DNA of 8,552 bases from Actinomycetes bacterium (GTDB lineage: Bacteria; Actinomycetota; Acidimicrobiia; Acidimicrobiales; Acidimicrobiaceae). The notes below the pieces were generated by a model. That model was given only the letters and a program-made list of their open reading frames with translations, searched no databases and was not told where the DNA came from. Where the stretch lies: contig JAKBSX010000081.1 of the NCBI GenBank assembly GCA_021844725.1, positions 1 through 8,552 on the forward strand, written 5' to 3'. Position 1 is the stretch's first letter; each line of letters opens with the position of its first letter. Position numbers and translations under genes: made by a program. Shown here piece by piece: positions 1-8,498 of the stretch.

Positions 1-13
1 CTCGAGGCCAATT

Positions 14-19
14 GAGGAG
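14..19 (+). promoter_or_regulatory. Shine-Dalgarno that fixes the start of the first gene
   Basis: GAGGAG at 14-19 lies 7 nt before ATG at 27, an ideal distance. It lies only 4 nt before GTG at 24, and it falls inside the reading frame if TTG at 12 is used. ATG 27 is therefore the preferred start. The promoter lies outside the window, since only 13 bases precede this site. Confidence 0.7.
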
Positions 20-26
20 CAAGGTG

Positions 27-2816
27 ATGGAGACGAAATCCTTTGGAAATTCCGGTAATATTTCCACCCGAGCGATTGATCGATATGCTTATGCTCACGA
101 TGCTTCTCATTTTCTGCTGGTGCCTGAAGCTGTAGTAATTGCCAAGGATTCGAAAGATGTAGCCAGACTTCTTGCGGGATGTTCCGAAAGTGACATTCCA
201 ATCACCTTCAGATCCGGTGGTACCAGCCTAAGCGGCCAGGCAGTTAGCGATAGCGTTTTGGTGGACGTACGGCGCAACTTTCGCCAGATTGAAGTTTTAG
301 ACCTAGGTCGAAAAGTTCGGGTACAGCCGGGAGCAACACTAAGGCAGGTTAACCAGAAGCTAGCCAAGTACGGGCGAAAGCTTGGTCCTGACCCGGCTAG
401 TGAGGTTGCCTGTACTATAGGTGGAGTCATTGCAAATAACTCAAGCGGCATGTCCTGCGGCACCACCACAAACACCTATAAAACGCTTCACTCAATGGTG
501 GTTGTCCTACCTAATGGGTGGGTATTCGACACATCTGTGCCGGATTCAGATGCCTATATGCAGTATCACCAGCCTGACCTCTATAGAGGGCTACTCTCGC
601 TTCGTGACCGGATTCGTAGTAACTCTTCTTCCATTAATATCGTGCGGAAGCAGTTTTCGATGAAGAACACCATGGGCTATGGACTTAACTCCTTTCTGGA
701 CTATGACAGCGCCACTGAAATACTGGCTCATCTTGTGATCGGAAGCGAAGGTACTCTGGGATTTGTAGCCGAAGCGGTGTTCAATACAGTTCCTTCATAT
801 AAATTTGCATCTACCGGGCTTTTTATTTTCAAAAACCTCTATGCCGCAAATGAGGCTCTCCCGGCTCTTGTCGAAACAGGAGCAGCTGCTATTGAACTGA
901 TGGATGCGGCCTCTCTTCGGGTGGGTAAAAATATCGGCAGTCCACCCAGGGAGATCAAAGATCTTGTCGTAGGGGACCAGGCAGCTCTTTTGATCGAATA
1001 TCAGGGACCAACTGGAGAGGAACTCTCTGAGCTTTGCTCCCAAGCTCTTGATAGGTTCGAGCGACTGGGACTCACGCATCAAGGGTTTTTAACTACTGAT
1101 CAAGAGCGTCGAGATGGTTTATGGCACCTTAGAAAAGGTCTGTATGCCACAGTAGCGCAAGCCCGGCCGTCTGGAACTACGGCACTACTTGAGGACGTGG
1201 CGGTTCCCGTTGAGTCACTCGCCCAGACATGTGTTGAGTTGAATGTACTGTTCAATAAGTACAGATATGAAAATAGCGTTATTTTTGGACATGCCAAGGA
1301 TGGCAATATTCATTTTATGCTTACTGACAGTTTTGCTGATGCTGAGCCGCTGGAACGTTATGCTTTGTTCACTGAAGACATGGTGGATCTCATCCTCGGC
1401 CATAGCGGTTCGCTAAAAGCTGAACATGGTACTGGCAGGGTAATGGCACCTTATGTTCGTCGGCAATTTGGTGATGAGCTTTACTCAGTGATGGTGGAGA
1501 TTAAGCATCTGCTGGATCCGGGCAACATCCTGAGTCCAGGGGTAATCATAAGTGATGATGCGAAGTCCCACTTGAGAAACATCAAGACCGCCCCAACTAT
1601 TGAGCCCGAAGTTGACCGATGCGTAGAGTGTGGATATTGCGAGCCTGTATGTCCCAGCCGGGACCTTACCCTTACACCGCGTCAGCGTATTGTGGTGAGA
1701 CGGGCGATTAGAACTGCCGAGTTGAATGGCGATCGCGGACTTGTCGGAGAATTGGAACGGGACTATACCTACAGCGCAGTTGAGACTTGCGCTGTCGATG
1801 GAATGTGCGAGACCTCATGTCCGGTTTCGATAAATACAGGTGACTTGATTAAAAGGCTTCGGGCAGACTCACACAAATCGTGGGAGATGCGCACCTGGAC
1901 AACTCTAGCGAAAAATTGGGCTATTGCTACTCGGGTGGCCAGTTCCGCACTCAGTATTTCCTCCTCGGTACCTGCTGGCCCTTTACAAAGAGCAAATCAG
2001 TTTGGCAGGTCAATTATAGGTGAGGAGTCTCTCCCGCTTTGGTCGTCAGATCTCCCAAAAGGTGGGAAAAGTCGGAGGACAAAGACTAATCCCAAAGCCC
2101 CTCAGGCGGTATATATTCCGGCTTGTGTAAATTCCATGTTTGCTCCGGCACAATCGGGTACAGGAGTTCAATCCGCGCTAGAGAGTATTTGTGCTCGAGT
2201 TGGGATAGAACTGTTGGTACCAGCCAGTATTGATTCGCTTTGTTGTGGAACTCCATGGAACTCAAAGGGGCTGCCACCAGGTGGTCAAATAATTGGCAAA
2301 AAGTTGCTTTCAACATTGCGTGAAGCAACTAACAACGGACAACTTCCGGTGATTTGTGATGCCTCATCTTGCACCGAGGGAATTGTTAATTTACTTAGAA
2401 AAGAAGAAGATTCCAACCAAGCGGAGATCCGGGTTATAGACGCAGTTGAATTTGTTTCGAGCAATGTTTTGGATCGGCTTCCCAATCACAGGCGTCTGAG
2501 TTCCCTAACTCTTCATCCAACGTGTTCGTCGACCAGGTTAGGTATCAATTCCACTCTCTCTAAGATTGCGTCTCACGTGGCTGAGGTGGTACATATACCC
2601 GATGACTGGGGGTGCTGTGCCTTCGCCGGAGACCGTGGGATGTTGCACCCGGAGTTGACTGCTTCAGCGACTCAAGGCCAGGCTAGAGAAGTCATTGCAT
2701 TCGATGACGTTGCTCACGCAAGTTGTAATCGCACCTGTGAGCTGGGTATGGCCAGAGCAATCGGGAGGCCTTATCGACATCTGCTTGAGTTGCTGGAGGA
2801 AGTGACGCGAGCCTAG
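27..2816 (+). CDS. dld: FAD-linked and Fe-S-containing D-lactate (D-2-hydroxyacid) dehydrogenase
   Basis: Peripheral respiratory flavoenzyme, 929 aa from ATG 27. The family oxidises a D-2-hydroxyacid, usually D-lactate, and passes electrons through Fe-S centres to the quinone pool. The N-terminal part (about 30-260) is a PCMH-type FAD domain with RSGGTSLSGQ (62-71), GPDPAS (120-125) and VIGSEGTLG (237-245). The FAD-oxidase C-terminal domain follows, with GHAKDGNIHF (421-430) and EHGTGR (466-471). Two 4Fe-4S motifs come next: CVECGYCEPVCP (532-543) and CAVDGMCETSCP (588-599). Two cysteine-rich CCG-type domains end the protein: C700 with CCGTPWNSKG (739-748), and C833 with GCCAFAGDRG (862-871), where Ala replaces the usual Gly. 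Length and order match the roughly 940-aa fused Dld type (recalled family knowledge). D-2-hydroxyglutarate dehydrogenase (YdiJ-like) is the main alternative; substrate cannot be read from sequence, so the symbol is provisional. The gene is convergent with furA. Confidence 0.82.
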   Translation: METKSFGNSGNISTRAIDRYAYAHDASHFLLVPEAVVIAKDSKDVARLLAGCSESDIPITFRSGGTSLSGQAVSDSVLVDVRRNFRQIEVLDLGRKVRVQPGATLRQVNQKLAKYGRKLGPDPASEVACTIGGVIANNSSGMSCGTTTNTYKTLHSMVVVLPNGWVFDTSVPDSDAYMQYHQPDLYRGLLSLRDRIRSNSSSINIVRKQFSMKNTMGYGLNSFLDYDSATEILAHLVIGSEGTLGFVAEAVFNTVPSYKFASTGLFIFKNLYAANEALPALVETGAAAIELMDAASLRVGKNIGSPPREIKDLVVGDQAALLIEYQGPTGEELSELCSQALDRFERLGLTHQGFLTTDQERRDGLWHLRKGLYATVAQARPSGTTALLEDVAVPVESLAQTCVELNVLFNKYRYENSVIFGHAKDGNIHFMLTDSFADAEPLERYALFTEDMVDLILGHSGSLKAEHGTGRVMAPYVRRQFGDELYSVMVEIKHLLDPGNILSPGVIISDDAKSHLRNIKTAPTIEPEVDRCVECGYCEPVCPSRDLTLTPRQRIVVRRAIRTAELNGDRGLVGELERDYTYSAVETCAVDGMCETSCPVSINTGDLIKRLRADSHKSWEMRTWTTLAKNWAIATRVASSALSISSSVPAGPLQRANQFGRSIIGEESLPLWSSDLPKGGKSRRTKTNPKAPQAVYIPACVNSMFAPAQSGTGVQSALESICARVGIELLVPASIDSLCCGTPWNSKGLPPGGQIIGKKLLSTLREATNNGQLPVICDASSCTEGIVNLLRKEEDSNQAEIRVIDAVEFVSSNVLDRLPNHRRLSSLTLHPTCSSTRLGINSTLSKIASHVAEVVHIPDDWGCCAFAGDRGMLHPELTASATQGQAREVIAFDDVAHASCNRTCELGMARAIGRPYRHLLELLEEVTRA

Positions 2817-2841
2817 TGCTTACTTGACTCGATGGGTAAAT

Positions 2842-2868
2842 ATGCTGAACCTTATTGATCAGCGTTTT
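2842..2868 (+). terminator. probable intrinsic terminator of the dehydrogenase gene
   Basis: ATGCTGA (2842-2848) pairs with TCAGCGT (2859-2865): seven pairs including one G-U, around a 10-nt loop, followed by TTT at 2866-2868. It begins 26 nt after the TAG stop and runs into the last codons of the convergent furA. A second, imperfect pairing, AACCTTATT (2848-2856) with AATAAGTGGTT (2872-2882), overlaps it. The T-run is short, so strength is uncertain. Confidence 0.45.
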
Positions 2869-3301
2869 CAGAATAAGTGGTTTTCTGACACTTTGGACAG
2901 ACGCCCCAGTAAATGACCTCAGCTTCGTCCACAAGGTAGCCATGATTGTCAGATGGCGTCAAACAAGGTCGTTGACCAATTGCGCAGTCCACGTCCTGTG
3001 CCTCTCCGCAGGTTCGGCACACAATATGGTGGTGGTTATCCGAAACCCTGAGTTCGTACAGGGCTGCGCTTCCGGCTGGTTCAATTCTTCGAACCAGGTC
3101 TGCTTCTACGAAGGCGGCTAGCACATTGTATATCGTTTGAGGCGACACTGAACCCAGCTTTGCGTGTGCTTTACGGATGACCGTATCGGTGTCAGCGTGA
3201 GGATTTGTGTACAGGATTTCAAGAACGGCTAGGCGGGTGGCAGTTATTCTGAGCTCAGCTGAGCGTAATAGATTTACAAAATCCTGCTGCGATCGACTCA
3301 T
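2852..3301 (-). CDS. furA: FurA-type ferric uptake / peroxide-responsive repressor
   Basis: Cytoplasmic DNA-binding metalloregulator of the Fur superfamily, 149 aa, the usual length. An N-terminal winged helix (about 5-80) contains LRITATRLAVLEIL (17-30) and the likely recognition helix SPQTIYNVLAAF (53-64). The C-terminal dimerisation/metal domain has HHH (90-92), D103, and two CxxC pairs (C95/C98 and C135/C138) expected to hold structural zinc. H35, H90, H92 and D103 fit the regulatory metal ligands of PerR by spacing. The residue near PerR Asp85 appears to be Glu (E83), so the metal site need not match PerR exactly. The C-terminal half is strikingly like Mycobacterium tuberculosis FurA (remembered sequence). 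It is divergent from katG across 248 bp, its expected target, and probably autoregulated. The ATG at 3301 has only a weak AGAGA-like ribosome site. Fur proper or Zur are less likely given the FurA-specific stretches and katG. Confidence 0.92.
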   Translation of the reverse strand: MSRSQQDFVNLLRSAELRITATRLAVLEILYTNPHADTDTVIRKAHAKLGSVSPQTIYNVLAAFVEADLVRRIEPAGSAALYELRVSDNHHHIVCRTCGEAQDVDCAIGQRPCLTPSDNHGYLVDEAEVIYWGVCPKCQKTTYSENADQ

Positions 3302-3342
3302 TTTCTCTGTCTCTTTCAGAAGTTAAACTAGAGTAGCTCCTT

Positions 3343-3359
3343 GATTAGAATTAATCCAT
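3343..3359. promoter_or_regulatory. candidate FurA operator, furA-proximal
   Basis: GATTA-gaat-TAATC (3343-3356) is a perfect 5-bp-arm inverted repeat, AT-rich like Fur/PerR boxes, and CAT follows it. On the minus strand TCTAAT (3349 back to 3344) could serve as the furA -10, placing the start of transcription near 3337 and the operator on top of the promoter, as expected for autoregulation. No good -35 is visible. Binding is inferred. Confidence 0.4.
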
Positions 3360-3369
3360 CTAGTAGTAT

Positions 3370-3397
3370 TTGAAAATCAGTAAATAAAGGGTTGAAT
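3370..3397 (+). promoter_or_regulatory. possible katG promoter
   Basis: TTGAAA (3370-3375) and TTGAAT (3392-3397) are separated by 16 bp and match the -35 and -10 consensus at four or five of six positions each. If used, the katG mRNA would start near 3404 with a leader of about 145 nt that includes the second ATGGATTA site. Other AT-rich hexamers nearby make this only a candidate. Confidence 0.3.
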
Positions 3398-3425
3398 GAT
3401 CACCTTCGAGGTCGGGGCTCTTGGG

Positions 3426-3447
3426 ATGGATTACTTATTAATTCCAT
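3426..3447. promoter_or_regulatory. candidate FurA operator, katG-proximal
   Basis: ATGGATTA (3426-3433) and TAATTCCAT (3439-3447) form an inverted repeat with one extra base in the right arm and a 5-nt centre. The reverse complement of the furA-proximal site starts with the same ATGGATTA and agrees at about 12 of the first 15 positions. The two related sites therefore face each other in the divergent region. Binding by FurA is inferred. Confidence 0.35.
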
Positions 3448-3531
3448 GCAATATCTCGGTGTCTTTGGTAGCAGGCTGTCCTTAGATCCAGATCGGCAGG
3501 GGCACAATCGACTCTCATCATCACTCCGTAA

Positions 3532-5742
<2,211 letters not shown>

Positions 5743-5748
5743 CGGAGA

Positions 5749-5789
5749 TTACCGTTCCTTGAGCCATCAGGTGACCTAAGGAACGGTAA
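5749..5789 (+). terminator. 12-bp perfect inverted repeat after katG, probable terminator
   Basis: TTACCGTTCCTT (5749-5760) is exactly complementary to AAGGAACGGTAA (5778-5789) around a 17-nt loop, beginning 6 nt after the katG stop. It has no T-run, so it is an I-shaped terminator or mRNA-stabilising stem rather than a canonical intrinsic terminator; such hairpins are common in Actinobacteria. The loop also contains the palindrome AGGTGACCT (5769-5777). Confidence 0.6.
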
Positions 5790-5941
5790 CATTGCTCATT
5801 GACCAGCCTTTTCAGTTCGTCCGGCTAACTGTATGCTTTCAGTAGAACCAAATTGGTGATTTTACTTTGCGCGCTGAAAATCGTGTTGGCTAACTATTTC
5901 CGTCTGCAGCTTTGCGTTGGATGCCAACCAACTTTAGATTT
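5790..5941. other. convergent spacer between katG and the marR gene
   Basis: No gene is visible. It holds short repeats only: GGCTAACT occurs twice (5822-5829 and 5888-5895), and GTTGG-atg-CCAAC (5916-5928) is a 5-bp hairpin 14 nt beyond the end of the minus-strand MarR gene, possibly its weak terminator, although no T-run follows on that strand. Confidence 0.4.
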
Positions 5942-6385
5942 CTAAATTATGCGTCCGTGATGGTACTGGGGATCTATTTTTAGGTTTTCCCATAGGCCGC
6001 TCATTTCGCTAGCCATTCGGGAGAGTTCCTCAAGGTGCAACACGGACAGTTGCTCAAGGGCGTCTTCGCCTGCTCGAGTTAGACGGACTCTCGAAACTCT
6101 TCGGTCGTTTGGATCGTCGTGCCTTTCGACTAAGCCCGCCTCGACAGCTCTCTGAACAAGCCCGCCGACACTGTGATGCTGGGAAACCAGATAGTCGGCC
6201 AGTTCACCAATGGTGGGGCCGGACTTTTCTGGATGCCCTCGAATTGCCAATAGTAATTGATGCTGGGCTGGAGTTATTCCTAGTTGCTCTGCCCTCTGTT
6301 CGCTCCAACGCAAAAATTTGCGTAGACCGGTACGAAAGGCCAGAAGCTTGGCGTAGTCTTCGTCACTGATATTATGTCGTAACAT
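5942..6385 (-). CDS. MarR-family transcriptional regulator
   Basis: Winged-helix DNA-binding regulator, 147 aa, the typical MarR size. An N-terminal dimerisation helix region (about 8-35) is followed by GITPAQHQLLLAIRG (36-50). The helix-turn-helix is TIGELADYLVSQHHSVGGLV (58-77), then LVERHDDPNDRR (85-96) and VRLTRAG (100-106) form the wing with its characteristic Asp-Arg and LT-x-x-G pattern. A C-terminal dimer helix follows, and the end YHHGRII is histidine-rich. There is no cysteine in the protein, so thiol-based oxidation sensing of the OhrR kind is excluded; the ligand is unknown. It starts 17 bp from the divergent chloride channel gene with no Shine-Dalgarno, suggesting a leaderless mRNA. 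MarR proteins commonly control themselves and the divergent neighbour, so the channel gene is the likely target (inference). Confidence 0.9.
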   Translation of the reverse strand: MLRHNISDEDYAKLLAFRTGLRKFLRWSEQRAEQLGITPAQHQLLLAIRGHPEKSGPTIGELADYLVSQHHSVGGLVQRAVEAGLVERHDDPNDRRVSRVRLTRAGEDALEQLSVLHLEELSRMASEMSGLWENLKIDPQYHHGRII

Positions 6386-6392
6386 GATATAA
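6372..6392. promoter_or_regulatory. candidate MarR operator over the marR start
   Basis: TTATgTCgTaacAtGAtATAA is a 21-bp interrupted palindrome: arms TTATnTCnT and AnGAnATAA match at seven of nine positions around a 3-bp centre. It covers the marR start codon and most of the plus-strand TATAAT, a sensible place to block both genes. Binding is inferred from position and symmetry. Confidence 0.4.
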
Positions 6393-6402
6393 TCGTACCA
6401 CG
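6386..6402. promoter_or_regulatory. overlapping divergent leaderless promoters of marR and the CLC gene
   Basis: On the plus strand TATAAT (6388-6393) is a perfect -10 ending 9 nt before the ATG at 6403, so the leader would be 0-4 nt. On the minus strand TACGAT (6397 back to 6392) ends 6 nt before the marR ATG at 6385, exactly the spacing for transcription to begin at the start codon. The two boxes overlap by 2 bp. Neither gene has a Shine-Dalgarno, and no clear -35 is seen on either strand. Confidence 0.65.
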
Positions 6403-6404
6403 AT
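6392..6404. promoter_or_regulatory. second inverted repeat in the marR-CLC promoter
   Basis: ATCGT-acc-ACGAT is a perfect 5-bp-arm inverted repeat. It spans the minus-strand -10, the presumed plus-strand start of transcription and the first bases of the CLC start codon. It could be a second regulator half-site pair. Confidence 0.35.
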
Positions 6405-8250
6405 GAAACATTCCAATTCGTTATCTGCCAGGTTTAGGGCCGCCAAATCTCTCAACCGAGAAAATTATCAGGCCAAGTTAGGTGATTTTACTACTTCTGT
6501 CGAGGTATGGAAAGTAACAGCATTAGCCGTTATAGTTGGCTTGCTTGCTGCAGTGGTTGCATTGGTCCTTCTGGATCTAATAGGTCTTTTTACCCATCTT
6601 GCCTATTACGGTGATTTCGGGGTTAGCCTTGTTCAGCCAACTCTCCGCCACTTCGGGGTATTCACAGTGCTGATACCCATAACCGGCGGTTTAATTGTTG
6701 GAGCAATGGCTTATTGGGGATCTGAACGAATTCGTGGTCATGGCATACCCGAAGCTATGGAGACAATACTGATCAACGGGAGCAAGATAGAACCGAGGCT
6801 TACTGTACTGAAGCCTCTTTCCAGCGCGATCAGCATTGGCTCCGGAGGCCCTTTTGGCGCTGAAGGTCCGATCATCGTAACCGGTGGGGCGGTTGGATCC
6901 GTGCTGGCACAGTTTATGAGGTTCTCTGCAATTGAGCGAAGGACGCTTTTGGTTGCTGGAGCTTGTGCTGGCATGGCAGCTGTGTTCGGGACGCCTGTCG
7001 GTGCTGTTTTATTTGGAGTAGAGCTTCTGGTATTTGAGTGGAAGCCCCGATCTATAGCACCGATAGCGGTTGCAGTGGTGGCAGCTTCGTTACTGCGGAA
7101 TGTGTTTGCGGCTCATGGACTCATGTTGCCGGCGCCGTTATTTCCTGTTCCCACGCACGGTAATTTTTCCACTCTTTCGGTAGTCGCCGCAATGCCGGTT
7201 GGGCTTGCATGTGCCGGCCTCTCGTGGATCATCACTCAAGCCGTGTATAAGTGCGAGGACACTTTCAAGAAGTTACCAATCCACTGGGCGTGGTGGCCAG
7301 CCATCGGAGGGGTTGTAGTCGGTCTGGGTGGATTGGTCGATCCGAGAGCGCTGGGAGTTGGATATGTGAGTATCGGTAATGAGCTTGATGGGAGGATTGC
7401 ACTTGGTGGCTTGTTGCTGCTTTTGGTCGTCAAACTGGTTATCTGGGCTATCTCACTTGGCTCGGGTACCAGCGGAGGGGTGCTGGCGCCGGTCCTGATC
7501 ATGGGTGGGGCGTTAGGCGGGATAATGGCACCAATACTTCCTGGGGGCAGTGAAGCAACCTGGGCGCTTCTGGGACTTGCGGCTACTCTTGCTGGTGTTA
7601 CCAGATCTCCGTTCACCTCAGTGATATTTGCCTTTGAGCTCACGCGGGACAGTGGATCGCTGCTCCCTCTTTTATTAGCGTGTGGTATTTCATACCTTGT
7701 CAGTACTTTGATTTTGAATAGATCGGTTTTGACCGAAAAGATCGCTAGGCGGGGTTTTCATGTCTCTTGTGAGTATGCAGTAGAGCCTTTGGAAAGTCTG
7801 CTGGTCAAAGAAGTGATGCACACTGAAATTATTACCTTCGGACCGAATCAGCCTATAGCGCATGCTACCGGGACTTTGATGGATTCGGTTGAGGCAAGAC
7901 GGCAACGGATCTATCCTGTCGTTGATGATCAGGGTGTATTGCATGGAGTAATTCCACGGTCGGCCATTTTTGCGAGTCTTGGCAGCGAGGGTGGGACGGA
8001 ATCGGTCAGCAGTCTTATGGTTCCTTCCCCGGTTGTTTCGTACGTCGGGGAAACTTTGAGAAGTGCTGCAGATCGGATGGCTGAATTTGAAGTAGGGGCT
8101 GTTCCGGTTGTCCAAAGCCTTAGCGGTAAAGATGTACTACGGGGAGTTATTACAGAGTTTGACATTTTACGCTCGCGTCAGAGGCAACTGATAGAAGAAC
8201 GCAAGCGGGAAGTTATTCTAGGGCGGTATGCAAATCGTTACCAACAGTGA
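6403..8250 (+). CDS. CLC-family chloride channel/transporter with C-terminal CBS pair
   Basis: Inner-membrane anion channel or anion/proton exchanger, 615 aa. The membrane part (about 35-440) has the CLC signatures: GHGIPE (112-117), GSGGPFGAEGP (146-156) with gating glutamate E154, TPVGAVLFGVELL (197-209), and GTSGGVLAP (355-363). Against E. coli ClcA (recalled), E207 matches E202, but the internal proton glutamate E203 is L208, the chloride-binding Tyr445 is L443, and Ser107 is H113. Channel-like or otherwise altered transport is possible. Two CBS motifs follow: about 467-524 (VKEVMHTEIITFG to VIPRSAIF) and 535-590 (VSSLMVPSPVVSY to VITEFDILR), likely binding adenine nucleotides for regulation. 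A very basic tail, RSRQRQLIEERKRE (590-603), ends the protein. The start is ATG 6403 with a perfect -10 just upstream and no ribosome site. The divergent MarR gene probably regulates it. Confidence 0.93.
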   Translation: MKHSNSLSARFRAAKSLNRENYQAKLGDFTTSVEVWKVTALAVIVGLLAAVVALVLLDLIGLFTHLAYYGDFGVSLVQPTLRHFGVFTVLIPITGGLIVGAMAYWGSERIRGHGIPEAMETILINGSKIEPRLTVLKPLSSAISIGSGGPFGAEGPIIVTGGAVGSVLAQFMRFSAIERRTLLVAGACAGMAAVFGTPVGAVLFGVELLVFEWKPRSIAPIAVAVVAASLLRNVFAAHGLMLPAPLFPVPTHGNFSTLSVVAAMPVGLACAGLSWIITQAVYKCEDTFKKLPIHWAWWPAIGGVVVGLGGLVDPRALGVGYVSIGNELDGRIALGGLLLLLVVKLVIWAISLGSGTSGGVLAPVLIMGGALGGIMAPILPGGSEATWALLGLAATLAGVTRSPFTSVIFAFELTRDSGSLLPLLLACGISYLVSTLILNRSVLTEKIARRGFHVSCEYAVEPLESLLVKEVMHTEIITFGPNQPIAHATGTLMDSVEARRQRIYPVVDDQGVLHGVIPRSAIFASLGSEGGTESVSSLMVPSPVVSYVGETLRSAADRMAEFEVGAVPVVQSLSGKDVLRGVITEFDILRSRQRQLIEERKREVILGRYANRYQQ

Positions 8251-8321
8251 GTATTATCCGCTTTGGGTGAAATTAGATTAGGGAATATACAAAAATAAGG
8301 CTTAATCTTGTTTGTGCCAGC

Positions 8322-8348
8322 TTGAGTCTAAAAATCATTTTGTATAAT
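8322..8348 (+). promoter_or_regulatory. possible promoter in the right-hand spacer
   Basis: TATAAT (8343-8348) is a perfect -10, preceded by TTGAGT (8322-8327) at a short 15-bp spacing. Transcription would start near 8355 and read into the small ORF at 8395. In AT-rich DNA such a box can occur by chance. Confidence 0.35.
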
Positions 8349-8394
8349 TTGACTGGATCTAAATGGTTCTTGGCGGGGTCATTTGAGTTTAATT

Positions 8395-8487
8395 ATGCCT
8401 ATTAGCGCGTCTTTAATTTTAAAGTTAATCCTTGGTCTTTGCGTTTTGGGGAGTCCCTGCCTAGCGTCAAATTGTGATATCGACTGA
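8395..8487 (+). CDS. candidate 30-aa hydrophobic small protein
   Basis: ATG 8395 to TGA 8487 encodes 30 residues. The middle, SLILKLILGLCVLGSPCLAS (residues 6-25), looks like a signal peptide or single membrane span, followed by a short NCDID end. A TTG at 8383 in frame would give 34 aa. There is no convincing Shine-Dalgarno: GGCGGGG ends 4 nt before the TTG but does not match well. It sits between a TATAAT box and a hairpin with T-run. I do not recognise any family; a chance ORF is quite possible. Confidence 0.2.
   Translation: MPISASLILKLILGLCVLGSPCLASNCDID
8411..8424. repeat. AT-rich palindrome CTTTAA-tt-TTAAAG
   Basis: The two 6-bp arms are perfectly complementary with a 2-bp centre. 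It lies inside the candidate small ORF. It might be a protein-binding site or chance in AT-rich DNA. Confidence 0.3.
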
Positions 8488-8498
8488 GTTTGATTTTT
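8466..8498 (+). terminator. possible weak intrinsic terminator
   Basis: GTCAAATT (8466-8473) pairs with AGTTTGAT (8487-8494) through eight pairs including two G-U, around a 13-nt loop, and TTTT (8495-8498) follows. The stem is mainly A-U, so it is weak. It coincides with the stop codon of the 30-codon ORF. Confidence 0.3.

Noticed and set aside
1..6. CTCGAG (XhoI site) exactly at the window edge
   Set aside because: It could reflect how the source DNA was cut, but a 6-bp site at an edge may be chance and has no biological meaning here.
12..26. Five-codon upstream extension of the dehydrogenase using TTG 12 or GTG 24
   Set aside because: The GAGGAG ribosome site would be inside the coding sequence for TTG 12, and it is spaced too tightly for GTG 24; ATG 27 has ideal spacing.
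2855..3121. 88-codon plus-strand ORF opposite furA
   Set aside because: It lies antisense to a clearly conserved Fur-family gene; its peptide has no family character.
5885..5928. GTTGGC / GCCAAC inverted repeat as a riboswitch or attachment site
   Set aside because: The arms are only six bases with a long, unstructured gap; there is no neighbouring integrase, tRNA or regulated start codon to support it.
7236..7643. 135-codon minus-strand ORF inside the CLC gene
   Set aside because: The Pro/Ser/Thr-rich translation is what the reverse strand of glycine- and hydrophobic-rich membrane codons gives; there is no start signal.
7690..8115. 141-codon minus-strand ORF opposite the CBS domains
   Set aside because: It is the antisense shadow of conserved CBS coding sequence, with no domain and no ribosome site.
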